Positions 31,359-40,653 of a stretch of DNA of 64,000 nucleotides are shown piece by piece. Numbering within the stretch: position 1 is the stretch's first letter; every line of letters begins with the position of its first letter. Made by a program: the position numbers and the translations under genes. The stretch comes from Bacteroidota bacterium (GTDB taxonomy: Bacteria > Bacteroidota > Bacteroidia > AKYH767-A > OLB10), in NCBI GenBank assembly GCA_016709725.1, contig JADJMG010000006.1, forward strand, positions 310,001 to 374,000, given 5' to 3'. The notes under the pieces are model-generated. The model was not told the origin of the DNA. It made no database searches and saw only the letters and a program-made list of their open reading frames with translations.

Positions 31359-32461
31359 ATGACAACTACTCCCGAAACTTTAAAACAAACTGCTTTAACT
31401 GAATTACACACTCGCTTAGGTGCGAAGATGGTTCCTTTTGCTGGTTATATGATGCCCGTACAATATGAAGGAATTAATGTTGAACATGAAAAAGTTCGTT
31501 CATCCGTCGGTGTTTTTGATGTTTCTCATATGGGAGAATTTATTTTGAAAGGAGATGGTGCGTTAGATTTAATTCAACGTGTAACTAGCAACGATGTTTC
31601 TAAATTGAGTCCGGGAAAAGCACAGTACTCTTGTTTCCCAAATGAAACAGGTGGAATTGTGGATGATCTCATCGTTTATGCATTGGAAGATGGACATTGG
31701 ATGTTAGTGGTAAATGCATCGAACATCGAAAAAGATTGGAACTGGATTCAAAAATTCAATACCGGTAATGTGGAGATGCATGACATCTCGGATAAAACTT
31801 CGCTGTTAGCAGTTCAAGGTCCTCATGCTTTAGCGACCATTCAAAAATTAACGTCAGTTGATTTAGCAGCTATTCCCTATTACAATTTTACAAAGGGAGA
31901 AGTTGCAGGATGTAAAAATATTTTAATTTCGAATACGGGTTATACTGGTGCGGGTGGATTTGAATTGTATTTCGAAAACCAATATGCAGAAACGATTTGG
32001 AATGCATTAATGGAAGCGGGAAAAGAATTTGATATTAAACCTTGCGGATTAGGTTGTCGTGATACGTTGCGTTTGGAGATGGGTTTTGCTTGTATGGAAA
32101 TGATATTAGCGATACTACATCACCGTTAGAAGCCGGATTAGGGTGGATTACAAAGTTTACAAAAGAATTCACCAATTCAACAGCTTTAAAAGCACAAAAA
32201 GAAGTTGGAGTAACTCGAAAACTTTCTGGATTTGAAATGGTGGAAAAAGGAATTCCTCGACACGACTATGAAATCGTGGATGCCCAAAATAAAGTGATTG
32301 GAATTGTTACTTCAGGAACTCAATCTCCCAGTTTGCAAAAAGCAATAGGAATGGGATATGTTGCTAAGGAACATGCCGCAGAAGGAAATGAGATCTTTAT
32401 TAAAATTAGAGACAAAGCGATTAAAGCAGTAGTTGTAAAAACCCCTTTCTTAAAAAAATAA
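31359..32461 (+). CDS. gcvT: Glycine cleavage system aminomethyltransferase (T-protein), -1 frameshift
   Basis: The T-protein transfers the methylene group from H-protein-bound aminomethyl-lipoyl to tetrahydrofolate, releasing ammonia. Diagnostic segments are HTRLGAKMVPFAGYMMPVQYEG, VGVFDVSHMGEF, GGIVDDLIVY, the folate-site region around SNTGYTGAGGFELYF and CGLGCRDTLRLEMG. The break is in the T4 at 32084-32087: adding one T restores LEMGFCLYGNDISDTTSPLEAGLGW. The protein continues to GYVAKEHAAEG and ends at 32461, about 367 aa, normal for GcvT. comB starts 10 bp downstream. Confidence 0.93.
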
Positions 32462-32471
32462 TATAATTCTG

Positions 32472-33212
32472 TTGACCAAGAATAATTCTTCTTCTTCACG
32501 CACGCTAGAAGTTTGTTTCTCTCCCGCGTTAATTCATCTTCACGATATTTCGAATTCGATTGTGGTGGTAATTGATGTTTTGCGAGCTACCTCTTCTATC
32601 TGTGTAGCTTTTGCAAATGGAGTGAAGAGCATTGTGCCAGTGGCCTCCATTGAGGAAAGCTTTTCCTATAAAGCAAAAGGATACTTAGTAGGTGCAGAGC
32701 GAAATGGTGAAATGTTGGATGGATATGATTTAGGGAATTCTCCTTTTAGTTATTTGGATCCAAGAGTGAAAGATCGCGACATTGCATTAACGACCACAAA
32801 TGGCACCCAGGCCATAGCAGCGGCTTCGGGTGCTTATCAAATCGTGATCGGTTCTTTTTTAAATCTTGATAGTATTTGTGATTGGTTGAAGATTCAAGAT
32901 AAGAGTGTATTGTTGTTATGTTCGGGCTGGAAAAACTCTTTCAATTTGGAGGATACCATCCTGGCAGGAGCCATTGCTGAGCAATTGGAGCCCCATTATG
33001 ATATGAATAGAATGTGTGATGCAGTGATTGCAGCCATGCATTTGTATAGTCTTGCAAAACCAGATTTAAATTCGTTTTTGGAAAAGAGCTCGCATCGCAA
33101 AAGATTAGAACGATTGCAAATTGATAAAGACATTGAATATTGTTTAACACCTAATCTAGCACCCGTAGTTCCCGTGATGGTGAATGGTGTATTAGTGAAG
33201 TTTGTTGCCTGA
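32472..33212 (+). CDS. 2-phosphosulfolactate phosphatase ComB-like
   Basis: This Mg2+-dependent phosphatase family is named for the coenzyme M pathway enzyme, but it is widespread in bacteria without that pathway, where the substrate is uncertain. Conserved blocks are VVIDVLRATSSICVAFANG, GAERNGEMLDGYDLGNSP, LTTTNGTQAI and CSGWKNSFNLEDTILAGAIA. The 246-aa frame starts at TTG (32472). No ATG lies in a position that keeps the conserved N-terminus, so TTG is accepted. It follows gcvT with 10 bp between, so co-transcription is likely. Confidence 0.83.
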   Translation: MTKNNSSSSRTLEVCFSPALIHLHDISNSIVVVIDVLRATSSICVAFANGVKSIVPVASIEESFSYKAKGYLVGAERNGEMLDGYDLGNSPFSYLDPRVKDRDIALTTTNGTQAIAAASGAYQIVIGSFLNLDSICDWLKIQDKSVLLLCSGWKNSFNLEDTILAGAIAEQLEPHYDMNRMCDAVIAAMHLYSLAKPDLNSFLEKSSHRKRLERLQIDKDIEYCLTPNLAPVVPVMVNGVLVKFVA

Positions 33213-33243
33213 TTTTTATTAGGCGTAATTAATTTTTAGTACC

Positions 33244-34227
33244 ATGAATAAAAAACTATTGGGCAGCTGGATGCTGTCGTTGATTATCGTACCAGGTACG
33301 GTAGTCACCCTCTTCGCCTGGGGCTTCTGGGGCCATCAACAAATTAATCATGCTGCCATTTTTACCTTGCCTCCCGAAATGTTTGGGTTCTATAAGGAGC
33401 ATGTGCGTTTTATCACCGAACATGCTGTGGATCCTGACAAACGGCGGTATGCAGATCCTAATGAAGCACCCCGACATTTTATTGACCTCGATCGTTATGG
33501 CGATCACCCCTTCGATAGCTTACCGACAAGATGGGATGAAGCGGTTGCAAAAATTGGTGAGGATACCTTGAAAGCGCATGGCATCGTTCCATGGCATATT
33601 CAAACGATGTTGTTCCGACTCACATCCGCTTTCAAAGCTCAAGATCGCGAGCGAATATTACGTAACTCTGCCGACATTGGACATTACATTGGTGATGCTC
33701 ATGTGCCGCTACATTGTACTCGAAATTACAATGGGCAATTAACCGGGCAACATGGAATACATGGTTTTTGGGAATCAAGATTGCCTGAGTTGTACGGTGA
33801 TAATTACAATCGAATCACAGGAACTGCAATGTATTTGGCGAATCCATCGGATGTAATTTGGCAAATATTAAGAGAGAGTTATGCAGCGCATGATTCTGTA
33901 TTAAGCATTGAAAAAGCATTAAGTAAATCTTTTCCGGCAGATCAGAAATACAGTTACGAAGAGCGTGGTGGACAAATGATAAAAACTTTTTCAGTCGCTT
34001 ACAGTAAAGCCTATCATGAAGCCTTAAATGGAATGGTGGAAAGGAGATTCAATAAAGCAGTGTTTTTGGTGGGTTGCTTTTGGTACACCGCTTGGGTCAA
34101 TGCTGGAATGCCAACCATGCACTTTAACGGTGAATTCATCTTAAGTAAAGAAGCGAAAAGTGAAATGGATAGTTTAAATTCAAAGTTAAGCACTGGAAAT
34201 TTTGATGAACATGATCATAAGGATTAA
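33244..34227 (+). CDS. Secreted zinc-dependent phospholipase C / S1-P1 nuclease-like hydrolase
   Basis: The 327-aa protein has an N-terminal signal or anchor (WMLSLIIVPGTVVTLFAWG). The mature region begins WGFWGHQQINHAA, where an N-terminal Trp and early His match the trinuclear-zinc P1 nuclease/phospholipase C fold. Further ligand-like residues are in HAVDPDKRRY, RHFIDLDRYGDHP, and DIGHYIGDAHVPLHCTRN followed by HGIHGFWESRLPELYG. These families share the fold, so phosphodiester hydrolysis is expected, but nucleic acid versus phospholipid substrate cannot be decided. It is followed by a strong hairpin terminator. Confidence 0.75.
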   Translation: MNKKLLGSWMLSLIIVPGTVVTLFAWGFWGHQQINHAAIFTLPPEMFGFYKEHVRFITEHAVDPDKRRYADPNEAPRHFIDLDRYGDHPFDSLPTRWDEAVAKIGEDTLKAHGIVPWHIQTMLFRLTSAFKAQDRERILRNSADIGHYIGDAHVPLHCTRNYNGQLTGQHGIHGFWESRLPELYGDNYNRITGTAMYLANPSDVIWQILRESYAAHDSVLSIEKALSKSFPADQKYSYEERGGQMIKTFSVAYSKAYHEALNGMVERRFNKAVFLVGCFWYTAWVNAGMPTMHFNGEFILSKEAKSEMDSLNSKLSTGNFDEHDHKD

Positions 34228-34241
34228 TTGCTGAATAAAAT

Positions 34242-34280
34242 AAAAGGGTAAACGTATTTGTGAATGCGTTTACCCTTTTT
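34242..34280. terminator. Bidirectional terminator
   Basis: A 13-bp stem (34242-34254 with 34267-34279) has a 12-nt loop, A4 on one arm and T5 on the other. It sits between the plus-strand hydrolase gene and the minus-strand sulfatase gene. Confidence 0.85.
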
Positions 34281-34317
34281 AAATGATTTAATTAAATGAA
34301 AGAATTAATTTATTTTT

Positions 34318-36276
34318 TTATTTTTCTTTCATCAATCCATTTTTGTAGAGATAACTAGCAGTTTGATAATAGGAAATACAAAGGTTTTTTAGCTGTTCGT
34401 TTTTTATATTATTGAATTTAACCATATGACTATTTTCCGCATCCCATGAATATTGGTAGGCTTTTTTTCGATCATTTATTTCAGAGAATATTTGATTTTT
34501 TAACATGCCAACTGTTCTGTAGTTTCCTAATAAAGAACGTTCTTCTCCTGGTTTAATATGGTTGATGTCTTTCCCAAATAATTCGGTGTCATAGGACCAT
34601 CCTAAGTAACCAAATAATGTCGGCATTAAATCAATTTGAGAAGCTAATGTTGAAATTACGGTATCTTGTTGAGGTAAGTTGTAAATGAATGCTGGGATAT
34701 GATGTTTATGAATATTCACTTCCCATTTTCCTGCGCTACTAGCGCAATGATCCGCAACAATTACAAATACGGTGTTGTTAAACCATGGTTTTTTCATGGC
34801 ATCCTTTAAAAATTGTCCAATAGCAAAATCAGTATATTTCACTGCGCCATCCCGATTTCCCTGTGGTAAATCTATTTTATTCTCGGGGAAAGAATAAGGT
34901 TTGTGATTGGAAGTGGTCATAACAAATTGGAAAAATGGTTTGTTCTTTTTAGCGTTTTTATCTGCATCAATTAATGATTGACGATATAGATCTTCATCAC
35001 AAATACCCCATGCATTTTCAAAAGTAACATCAGTATCCAAAATTGGAATACGAGTAGTTTGAATATCTTCTGACAATGGATTTCCTCTGTCTCTGTCAAT
35101 GATGGTATATCCTTGACCACCAAAATAAGTATTCATATTGTCGAAATATCCATCACCACCATAAATAAAGCTTAATGCATATTCTTTTTTTCTTAAGATG
35201 GATGCAATCGAAAATAAATGATCATTGTTAGGTCTTCTTACAATGCTATTTCCTGGAGTAGGGGGGATGCATAAAGTAAGCGCTTCCATTCCTCTTACGG
35301 TTCTAGTTCCTGTTGCATACAGATTGGAGAGAAAAATACTACTTTGAGCCAGCGTATCAAAAGTAGGGGTGATGTTTTGATTGTTTCCAAATGCTCCTAA
35401 AAATTCAGCACTAAAACTTTCAATGCATATCAAAATAATATTGGGTCTAATTTCCTCACTTCCCACGACATGTCTTGATAGGTCAAAATCATTTTGTGTA
35501 TTATATGTTTGATTCTCTTGAAGTATTTCTTTTTTTACAATAGCAAAAGCTTGTTTGTCATCTATGCGTGTGTAAAATGTGTTATAGTCTAGTTCATTGG
35601 ATCGATAGGCTGCAAAGAATGAAAATACTCCATTCTTGCTTAATTCATTTTCGTAGATATTGGAACTCCATTCGGCTTGCTTATTGGTTGTAAAATTGCT
35701 AAAAAGTAAAAGAGCGCAAAGCGATAGGGCAAAAACGATAATTCGTTTTCCAAAGTGAGGTTTATTCGAAAATGTATATTCGTAAATATGTTGCTTTTTG
35801 AATAGGTAGATAATGGAAGCAATGACGCTAAATATAACGAGTAGGATGAGCGGAATAGAGTAGGATTGATTTATGTTTTCGATAACCTCATAGGTGTATA
35901 TTAAATAGTCAACGGCAATAAAATTAAAGCGTGTGTTAAATTCTTCCCAAAAAGGAAATTCTGCAATAATGGAAAAAACGACTATGAAAAGAGAAATGGT
36001 GGTGATAACGTAAGTAAGCACTTTATCTAATTTACCACCTACCCAATTAACTGGTATAAATAAGATGTAAAGTGAGTAAAATGCGAATAGGAAGACTGCA
36101 GTTGCAAGATCAAAGTACAGCCCAATAGAAAATATCTTAATAACTGCTAAAATGGAAAAGTCCATTCCCGCATGTGCAAGGAAATAAAGTGTAAGTCGAA
36201 CAACAAAGGAAAGACAAACATAAAGAAGCAATAAGGAAAGGTAAAGTGAATATCTTGATTTTAGTAAATTTTTCAT
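34318..36276 (-). CDS. LtaS-like membrane sulfatase / phosphoglycerol transferase family protein
   Basis: The 652-aa inner-membrane protein has about five transmembrane helices in the first 210 residues, followed by an alkaline-phosphatase-superfamily extracytoplasmic domain. Motifs: RPNIILICIESFSAEFLG (metal-ligand Glu), GTRTVRGMEALTLCIPP (the Thr in the LtaS nucleophile position), YGGDGYFDNMNTYFGGQGY, and VIVADHCASSAGKW (Asp-His metal ligands). In Gram-negative relatives such proteins add phosphoglycerol or phosphoethanolamine to envelope glycans. The exact substrate is unknown. rlmF lies 49 bp upstream on the same strand. Confidence 0.85.
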   Translation of the reverse strand: MKNLLKSRYSLYLSLLLLYVCLSFVVRLTLYFLAHAGMDFSILAVIKIFSIGLYFDLATAVFLFAFYSLYILFIPVNWVGGKLDKVLTYVITTISLFIVVFSIIAEFPFWEEFNTRFNFIAVDYLIYTYEVIENINQSYSIPLILLVIFSVIASIIYLFKKQHIYEYTFSNKPHFGKRIIVFALSLCALLLFSNFTTNKQAEWSSNIYENELSKNGVFSFFAAYRSNELDYNTFYTRIDDKQAFAIVKKEILQENQTYNTQNDFDLSRHVVGSEEIRPNIILICIESFSAEFLGAFGNNQNITPTFDTLAQSSIFLSNLYATGTRTVRGMEALTLCIPPTPGNSIVRRPNNDHLFSIASILRKKEYALSFIYGGDGYFDNMNTYFGGQGYTIIDRDRGNPLSEDIQTTRIPILDTDVTFENAWGICDEDLYRQSLIDADKNAKKNKPFFQFVMTTSNHKPYSFPENKIDLPQGNRDGAVKYTDFAIGQFLKDAMKKPWFNNTVFVIVADHCASSAGKWEVNIHKHHIPAFIYNLPQQDTVISTLASQIDLMPTLFGYLGWSYDTELFGKDINHIKPGEERSLLGNYRTVGMLKNQIFSEINDRKKAYQYSWDAENSHMVKFNNIKNEQLKNLCISYYQTASYLYKNGLMKEK

Positions 36277-36325
36277 GATTTAATTTAAATTTTGAATAAT
36301 GTTTATAAAAAGTATTTAGTTGGAA

Positions 36326-37240
36326 TTACAGTTGGTACGTCCATGCCACAATTCTCGAAACTTTATTTCCTGTTTCCATGGGAATGGTTTGGTGTTTGAG
36401 ATTTGGTATTTTATCTAAAGCAGCATAAATACTTTTTAGATGCGTCGCTTTAGAAACCATCGTAGTAAACCATCTGCAAGAAGTTTTGAAAGACATACTC
36501 TCATCTATCATCTTCAATATAAATTTTTCTTCTCCACCATCACACCATATTTCAGAAGGTTGACCACCAAAGTTTAATAGCGGATGTTTGATTTGTCGTT
36601 TCTTTAGATTAGAAAGTTTCTTTATCGCTTCTTTTTTAGCCTCTGCAGCAGATGAATGAAACGGCGGATTACAAATAGTCAAATCAAATTTTTCATCCTT
36701 TTGAATGATGCCATGCAAAATAAATTTCCTTTTAGATTGATAACGAAGTTCCAGTTTGCCTTGAAGTCCTTCATTGTTGTCAATAATTTTTTGTGCTGCA
36801 TCCAATGCCTCTTGATCCACGTCTGATCCAACAAATGTCCAGCCGTATGTATTTATTCCAATAATAGGATAAATACAATTTGCGCCAACTCCAATATCAA
36901 GACATCTTATATTTTCATGGACAGAAGAATCTTTCTTAGTATTATCATTTCCTTTTAGAAGTGCTGTTACCTGATGGATGTATTCTGCTCTCCCAGGAAT
37001 GGGTGGACACAAATATCCATCTGGAATTTCCCAAAAATCGATATGATAAAACTTTTTAAGCAACGCTTTATTCAAAGCAATTACAGCGCGAGGATTAAAA
37101 AAATCGATGGATTCATCACCAAACTTATTTACACTCACAAACTCCGCTAATTTAGGGGAAGCCTTTATCAATGATGGAAAATCGTATCGATCACGATGCG
37201 GGTTGGAGGGATGGAAGGTGGATTTTGTTGTGGAATTCAT
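36326..37240 (-). CDS. rlmF: 23S rRNA (adenine-1618-N6)-methyltransferase RlmF
   Basis: RlmF methylates A1618 of 23S rRNA using SAM. Family-specific segments are HPSNPHRDRYDFPSLI, VALNKALLKKFYHIDFWEIPDGYLCPPIPGR, the SAM loop CLDIGVGANCIYPIIG, and the catalytic DLTICNPPFHSSAAEA (N-P-P-F). The protein also has the typical GGEEKFILKMIDES and ends IVAWTYQL. It is complete at 304 aa. Confidence 0.93.
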   Translation of the reverse strand: MNSTTKSTFHPSNPHRDRYDFPSLIKASPKLAEFVSVNKFGDESIDFFNPRAVIALNKALLKKFYHIDFWEIPDGYLCPPIPGRAEYIHQVTALLKGNDNTKKDSSVHENIRCLDIGVGANCIYPIIGINTYGWTFVGSDVDQEALDAAQKIIDNNEGLQGKLELRYQSKRKFILHGIIQKDEKFDLTICNPPFHSSAAEAKKEAIKKLSNLKKRQIKHPLLNFGGQPSEIWCDGGEEKFILKMIDESMSFKTSCRWFTTMVSKATHLKSIYAALDKIPNLKHQTIPMETGNKVSRIVAWTYQL

Positions 37241-37738
37241 ATTTATTCAATTTAAGTTGGTCTAATGAAACTCCGACAAACTCTTTTTTTTGCTTGGTGA
37301 AGTGACTAGTGGACATCTTTCGGATTGGATATGAAAGCCCTTTCTAACCACTTTGTTATGTTTGCCCAGAGCAACTCTCATATATCCAATGGTTTGCTGC
37401 TTGACGAAGGTAGTATTTTCGCTACAAAATTTCAGTCTCACTGTAAATTTACATAAAACCATCATACGATTCACTGACTCACCCTTCTAATATTTTGTTG
37501 TTGCTATCTGTGGATTATTCTATTAAGGGTGAAAGTCATTGTATGTTTTTTTTACTCATCATTTTCCTTTTTGTGAATATTTTAATTTGTGTTGGCTGTC
37601 GAGGAGCGGCAAGTTTATAAATTTAGACTAAAGATGTGATCGGAAAATGTTTTTCTTCTACGGGTAGAATGAAAGCTTTTTCAAATGGTTGTAGAGTAGG
37701 TAAGATGATGCAAATTATAATTGAGTTACACCTTTTGG
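37241..37738. other. Intergenic gap of about 500 bp
   Basis: The gap lies between rlmF and the TonB-dependent receptor, both on the minus strand. The short frames in it have no recognisable features. I see no tRNA, clear promoter pair or strong hairpin. Confidence 0.5.
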
Positions 37739-40147
37739 TTAGAATTTGTAATTGTAACCAAGTCTTATGACTTGAGTCTCGTAATAATCGGTGCTCGTGT
37801 ATTTGAAACCTTGACCACGAATTTCTTTTTTGATAATCATTGTGTTTAAGAGATCACTTGCATTAAGAAAGACTTCGCCTTTCCCTTTTTGAATACTCTT
37901 TTTTATTCCAAGGTCTAATGTAAATCGTTGCGCATTTTTTCCTTGAGGAAGAATATCTGGCGCCAAATAATTTGCAGTTAACTGCGCGTCAAAATTTTTG
38001 GAAAAATGAAATGCATTGTTCAGTTTGATATTCCCTGAAATGATTTCTTGCTTATTCGCTGTAAATGTATTTGGAACGGGGTATTTATTTTCAACAGTAA
38101 AGGCATTGATTTGGTTGAGATAGCCATTTGTGTTAAGATTAAAAGAATACCATTTAGTCACTTCTTGTGACAATACAATTTCTAAACCTGTGTTATAACT
38201 TTTACCTCCGTTTTGAAATATAGCGTATATCAAATTACTGTTTGGAGCAATACTAGAAATTCGTGTAATAGTTCCGTCAGCAAAACGGTGATAAGCGGCA
38301 GAATATAAATATCCCTTGTTCCAACTAGTTTTAAAACCAAGTTCAATGGAATTGGTGAACTGTGGTCGTAAAGCTGGATTTCCAACTTTAATAATTTCTG
38401 CATCATCGTATTTTGGAAAAATTCTTATGTCCACTTCATTCGGTCTATCTACTCTTCGATTATAGAACAATGAAATTTTGTTGTGGTCATTGATTTTGTA
38501 TGCGAATCTTCCATTAGGAAATGGTTGTGTGTAATTATATCCATCACTTTTATAGGTGTTGTGATTCGGATTTACTTCATATTGAATTTTGACATATTCT
38601 ATCCTCAATCCTAATTCTGCTTCCCATTTTTTGTTTTCAAATACATAATTTCCATAGAGGGCAGGAATTATTTCTTTGTAATTTGCCCAGCCACCTGCAT
38701 TGATGTCTAATACAGAATTTACACCAGGGATAAATTCCATATTAGTCGGAATATTTCTGCTGCGTAGTTTTATACCTGTTTCGATTCGTCCATATTTTAG
38801 CGGTTTTATATGATCAAGATTAAAATCATATACTTGTTCATCTGATAAAAGTTGAAAAGCATCAGTTCCATTTGATGTAGGCAAATAGTTATCATAAAAG
38901 TATTTTTCATCTTCTCTATGAAATGTATAGTTCAGCCCAATGTTCAATGAATGCCCTGCCTGTTTAAATTTATGTACGTAGGTGGCAGTTGCCATTATTG
39001 TTGTCTTTTGTTCATCCTCCAAAAATTGCCACAACCTAAGTCTTTCTGTATTGTCAACATTATAAAATGGTTGATCGCCTTTGTCAATTATTTTTTCACT
39101 TCCGAATAAGGCCGAAATGCTTAGTGTGTTGTTGTTAAAACTCCAATCGATACCAGTTTTTGATGTAAAGTAATTCGTATTCCGATTACGTTTTAATTGC
39201 TGTTGAATAATCGTTCCATCATCATAGGTTCGCGTTACAAATTCGTTTTTGTTGAGAGTTTGTGTATAAAGATTGTCTGCTTGAAAAAAAATGTTTATCT
39301 TTTTTTTCCTGTAATTCACTGATAAGGATGGATTTATTTTTGGCGTAAATTGATATTGAGGCCGTATCGAGGGTAAATTTTCTTGCCTAATCCACAAGGA
39401 GCCGATGCCTGTTGTAAAGCCAATTTTCCCATTAAAGCCCCCTTGTTTATTTTTCTTCATTACAATATTAATAATCCCAGCATTTCCATTGGCATCATAC
39501 TTGGCCGAAGGATTATTTATAATTTCTATTTTTTCAATTGCCGAAGAAGGAATGTTGTCTAACCCCGATTGACTTCCAAATCCTGTTAACGCAGTTTGCT
39601 TTCCATCCATCAAAACAGTTACTTTATCATTCCCTCTTAATTGCACTTTTCCATCCTGAACGGTTACACCTGGTAAATTTTGCATGGTTTGCAAAACTGA
39701 ACCTCCACTTTGGCTGATATTTTCTTCAACCGTAAATGTCTTTTTGTCCATTTTGCTTCCCACTTCATCTTGCTTAGCCGAAACAACAACTTCACTTAAT
39801 GTTTTAGAGTCTTCTTCTAAATCTATATTAGCTACATCTAAATAATCGGAAAGACTTCCAACATAAATGGATTGCTTTTTAGTTATGTAGCCAATGAAAG
39901 AAATTTCAAAGTAATAGTTGTTCGGAATTACATTAGATAATGTAAAGCGACCTTCCTCGTTACTTACCGTTCCGGTGACAAAGGCACTATCTTTTTCGGT
40001 TTTCAATACTACATTTACATAGGACAAAGTGGTTTTATTCACTTTGTCCTTTATTATACCGGATATCGTAACGCCTTTGTTTTGGGCAAAGGAATGAGTA
40101 ATAAAAAATGTTGTGAAGATGACTGTGGTAATGAATCTAACTCGCAT
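37739..40147 (-). CDS. TonB-dependent outer-membrane receptor family protein
   Basis: The 802-aa outer-membrane beta-barrel has a signal peptide (FITTVIFTTFFITHSFAQ). A carboxypeptidase-regulatory-like domain follows at about 26-110 (VTISGIIKDKVNKTTLSYVNV). The plug is at about 125-235 (GGSVLQTMQNLPGVTVQDG, LRGNDKVTVLMDGKQTAL, IEKIEIINNPSAKYDANG). A long barrel ends IRLGYNYKF with the terminal Phe typical of outer-membrane proteins. The transported ligand is unknown. It is last in a minus-strand series with a response regulator, histidine kinase and PepSY-like protein, and starts 15 bp after the PepSY-like gene. Confidence 0.88.
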   Translation of the reverse strand: MRVRFITTVIFTTFFITHSFAQNKGVTISGIIKDKVNKTTLSYVNVVLKTEKDSAFVTGTVSNEEGRFTLSNVIPNNYYFEISFIGYITKKQSIYVGSLSDYLDVANIDLEEDSKTLSEVVVSAKQDEVGSKMDKKTFTVEENISQSGGSVLQTMQNLPGVTVQDGKVQLRGNDKVTVLMDGKQTALTGFGSQSGLDNIPSSAIEKIEIINNPSAKYDANGNAGIINIVMKKNKQGGFNGKIGFTTGIGSLWIRQENLPSIRPQYQFTPKINPSLSVNYRKKKINIFFQADNLYTQTLNKNEFVTRTYDDGTIIQQQLKRNRNTNYFTSKTGIDWSFNNNTLSISALFGSEKIIDKGDQPFYNVDNTERLRLWQFLEDEQKTTIMATATYVHKFKQAGHSLNIGLNYTFHREDEKYFYDNYLPTSNGTDAFQLLSDEQVYDFNLDHIKPLKYGRIETGIKLRSRNIPTNMEFIPGVNSVLDINAGGWANYKEIIPALYGNYVFENKKWEAELGLRIEYVKIQYEVNPNHNTYKSDGYNYTQPFPNGRFAYKINDHNKISLFYNRRVDRPNEVDIRIFPKYDDAEIIKVGNPALRPQFTNSIELGFKTSWNKGYLYSAAYHRFADGTITRISSIAPNSNLIYAIFQNGGKSYNTGLEIVLSQEVTKWYSFNLNTNGYLNQINAFTVENKYPVPNTFTANKQEIISGNIKLNNAFHFSKNFDAQLTANYLAPDILPQGKNAQRFTLDLGIKKSIQKGKGEVFLNASDLLNTMIIKKEIRGQGFKYTSTDYYETQVIRLGYNYKF

Positions 40148-40162
40148 TAACCGTTTCTGATT

Positions 40163-40591
40163 TTAGTTTTTAATTTCTTTAATAAATTTTCCATTACTTT
40201 CAAAAAGTAAGTCCATTCCTTTGATTTCTACTTCGAATGTTATTATGTTTTTGCCATCTGTGATTTTAGCGGCTTCCTTTATCAATTGATCTTTATAATT
40301 TGTTTTCATGTAATCTAAGACTTCATTGGGAAGTTGATTTGTTTCAATTTCTACTTCAGTTTCAAGTAGGTGGCCTTGTGCATCAAATACTGCAGAGTGA
40401 TCAATTTTATTCATATGATAGCTGGCTTCAAAATTTTCTTCTTCTTTTTCCCATTTTACTTTCATTATGTTTGGAAATTGTTTGTGAAAAGCGTTTTTTA
40501 CTTGACTAGGTACTGCTTCTTCCTGCATTTTTTGTGCGAAGGTGAGTGATGTAATCATCGCTCCAACCATCATTAGTGATAATTTTTTCAT
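40163..40591 (-). CDS. Secreted PepSY-like (DUF2874-type) protein
   Basis: This small periplasmic protein of 142 aa starts at ATG 40591 (MKKLSLMMVGAMITSLTFAQ, a signal peptide). The longer open frame to 40636 would put a non-signal extension before it. The mature part resembles PepSY-like domains: VPSQVKNAFHKQFPNIMKVKWEKE, then LLETEVEIETNQLPNEV, then KITDGKNIITFEVEIKGMDL. Such proteins often accompany two-component systems in Bacteroidota and may act as sensor accessories or inhibitors; the function here is inferred from context only. Confidence 0.78.
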   Translation of the reverse strand: MKKLSLMMVGAMITSLTFAQKMQEEAVPSQVKNAFHKQFPNIMKVKWEKEEENFEASYHMNKIDHSAVFDAQGHLLETEVEIETNQLPNEVLDYMKTNYKDQLIKEAAKITDGKNIITFEVEIKGMDLLFESNGKFIKEIKN

Positions 40592-40653
40592 CTTTATTGT
40601 TTTTAGTGACTTGAAACTTACAAGGCAAAGGTGCATATTGATTTAGTAGAAAT

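Noticed and set aside
37262..37474. 70-codon minus-strand frame upstream of the TonB receptor
   Set aside because: No start context, no domain-like composition, rich in codons and residues atypical of neighbours, and it lies in ordinary spacer DNA.
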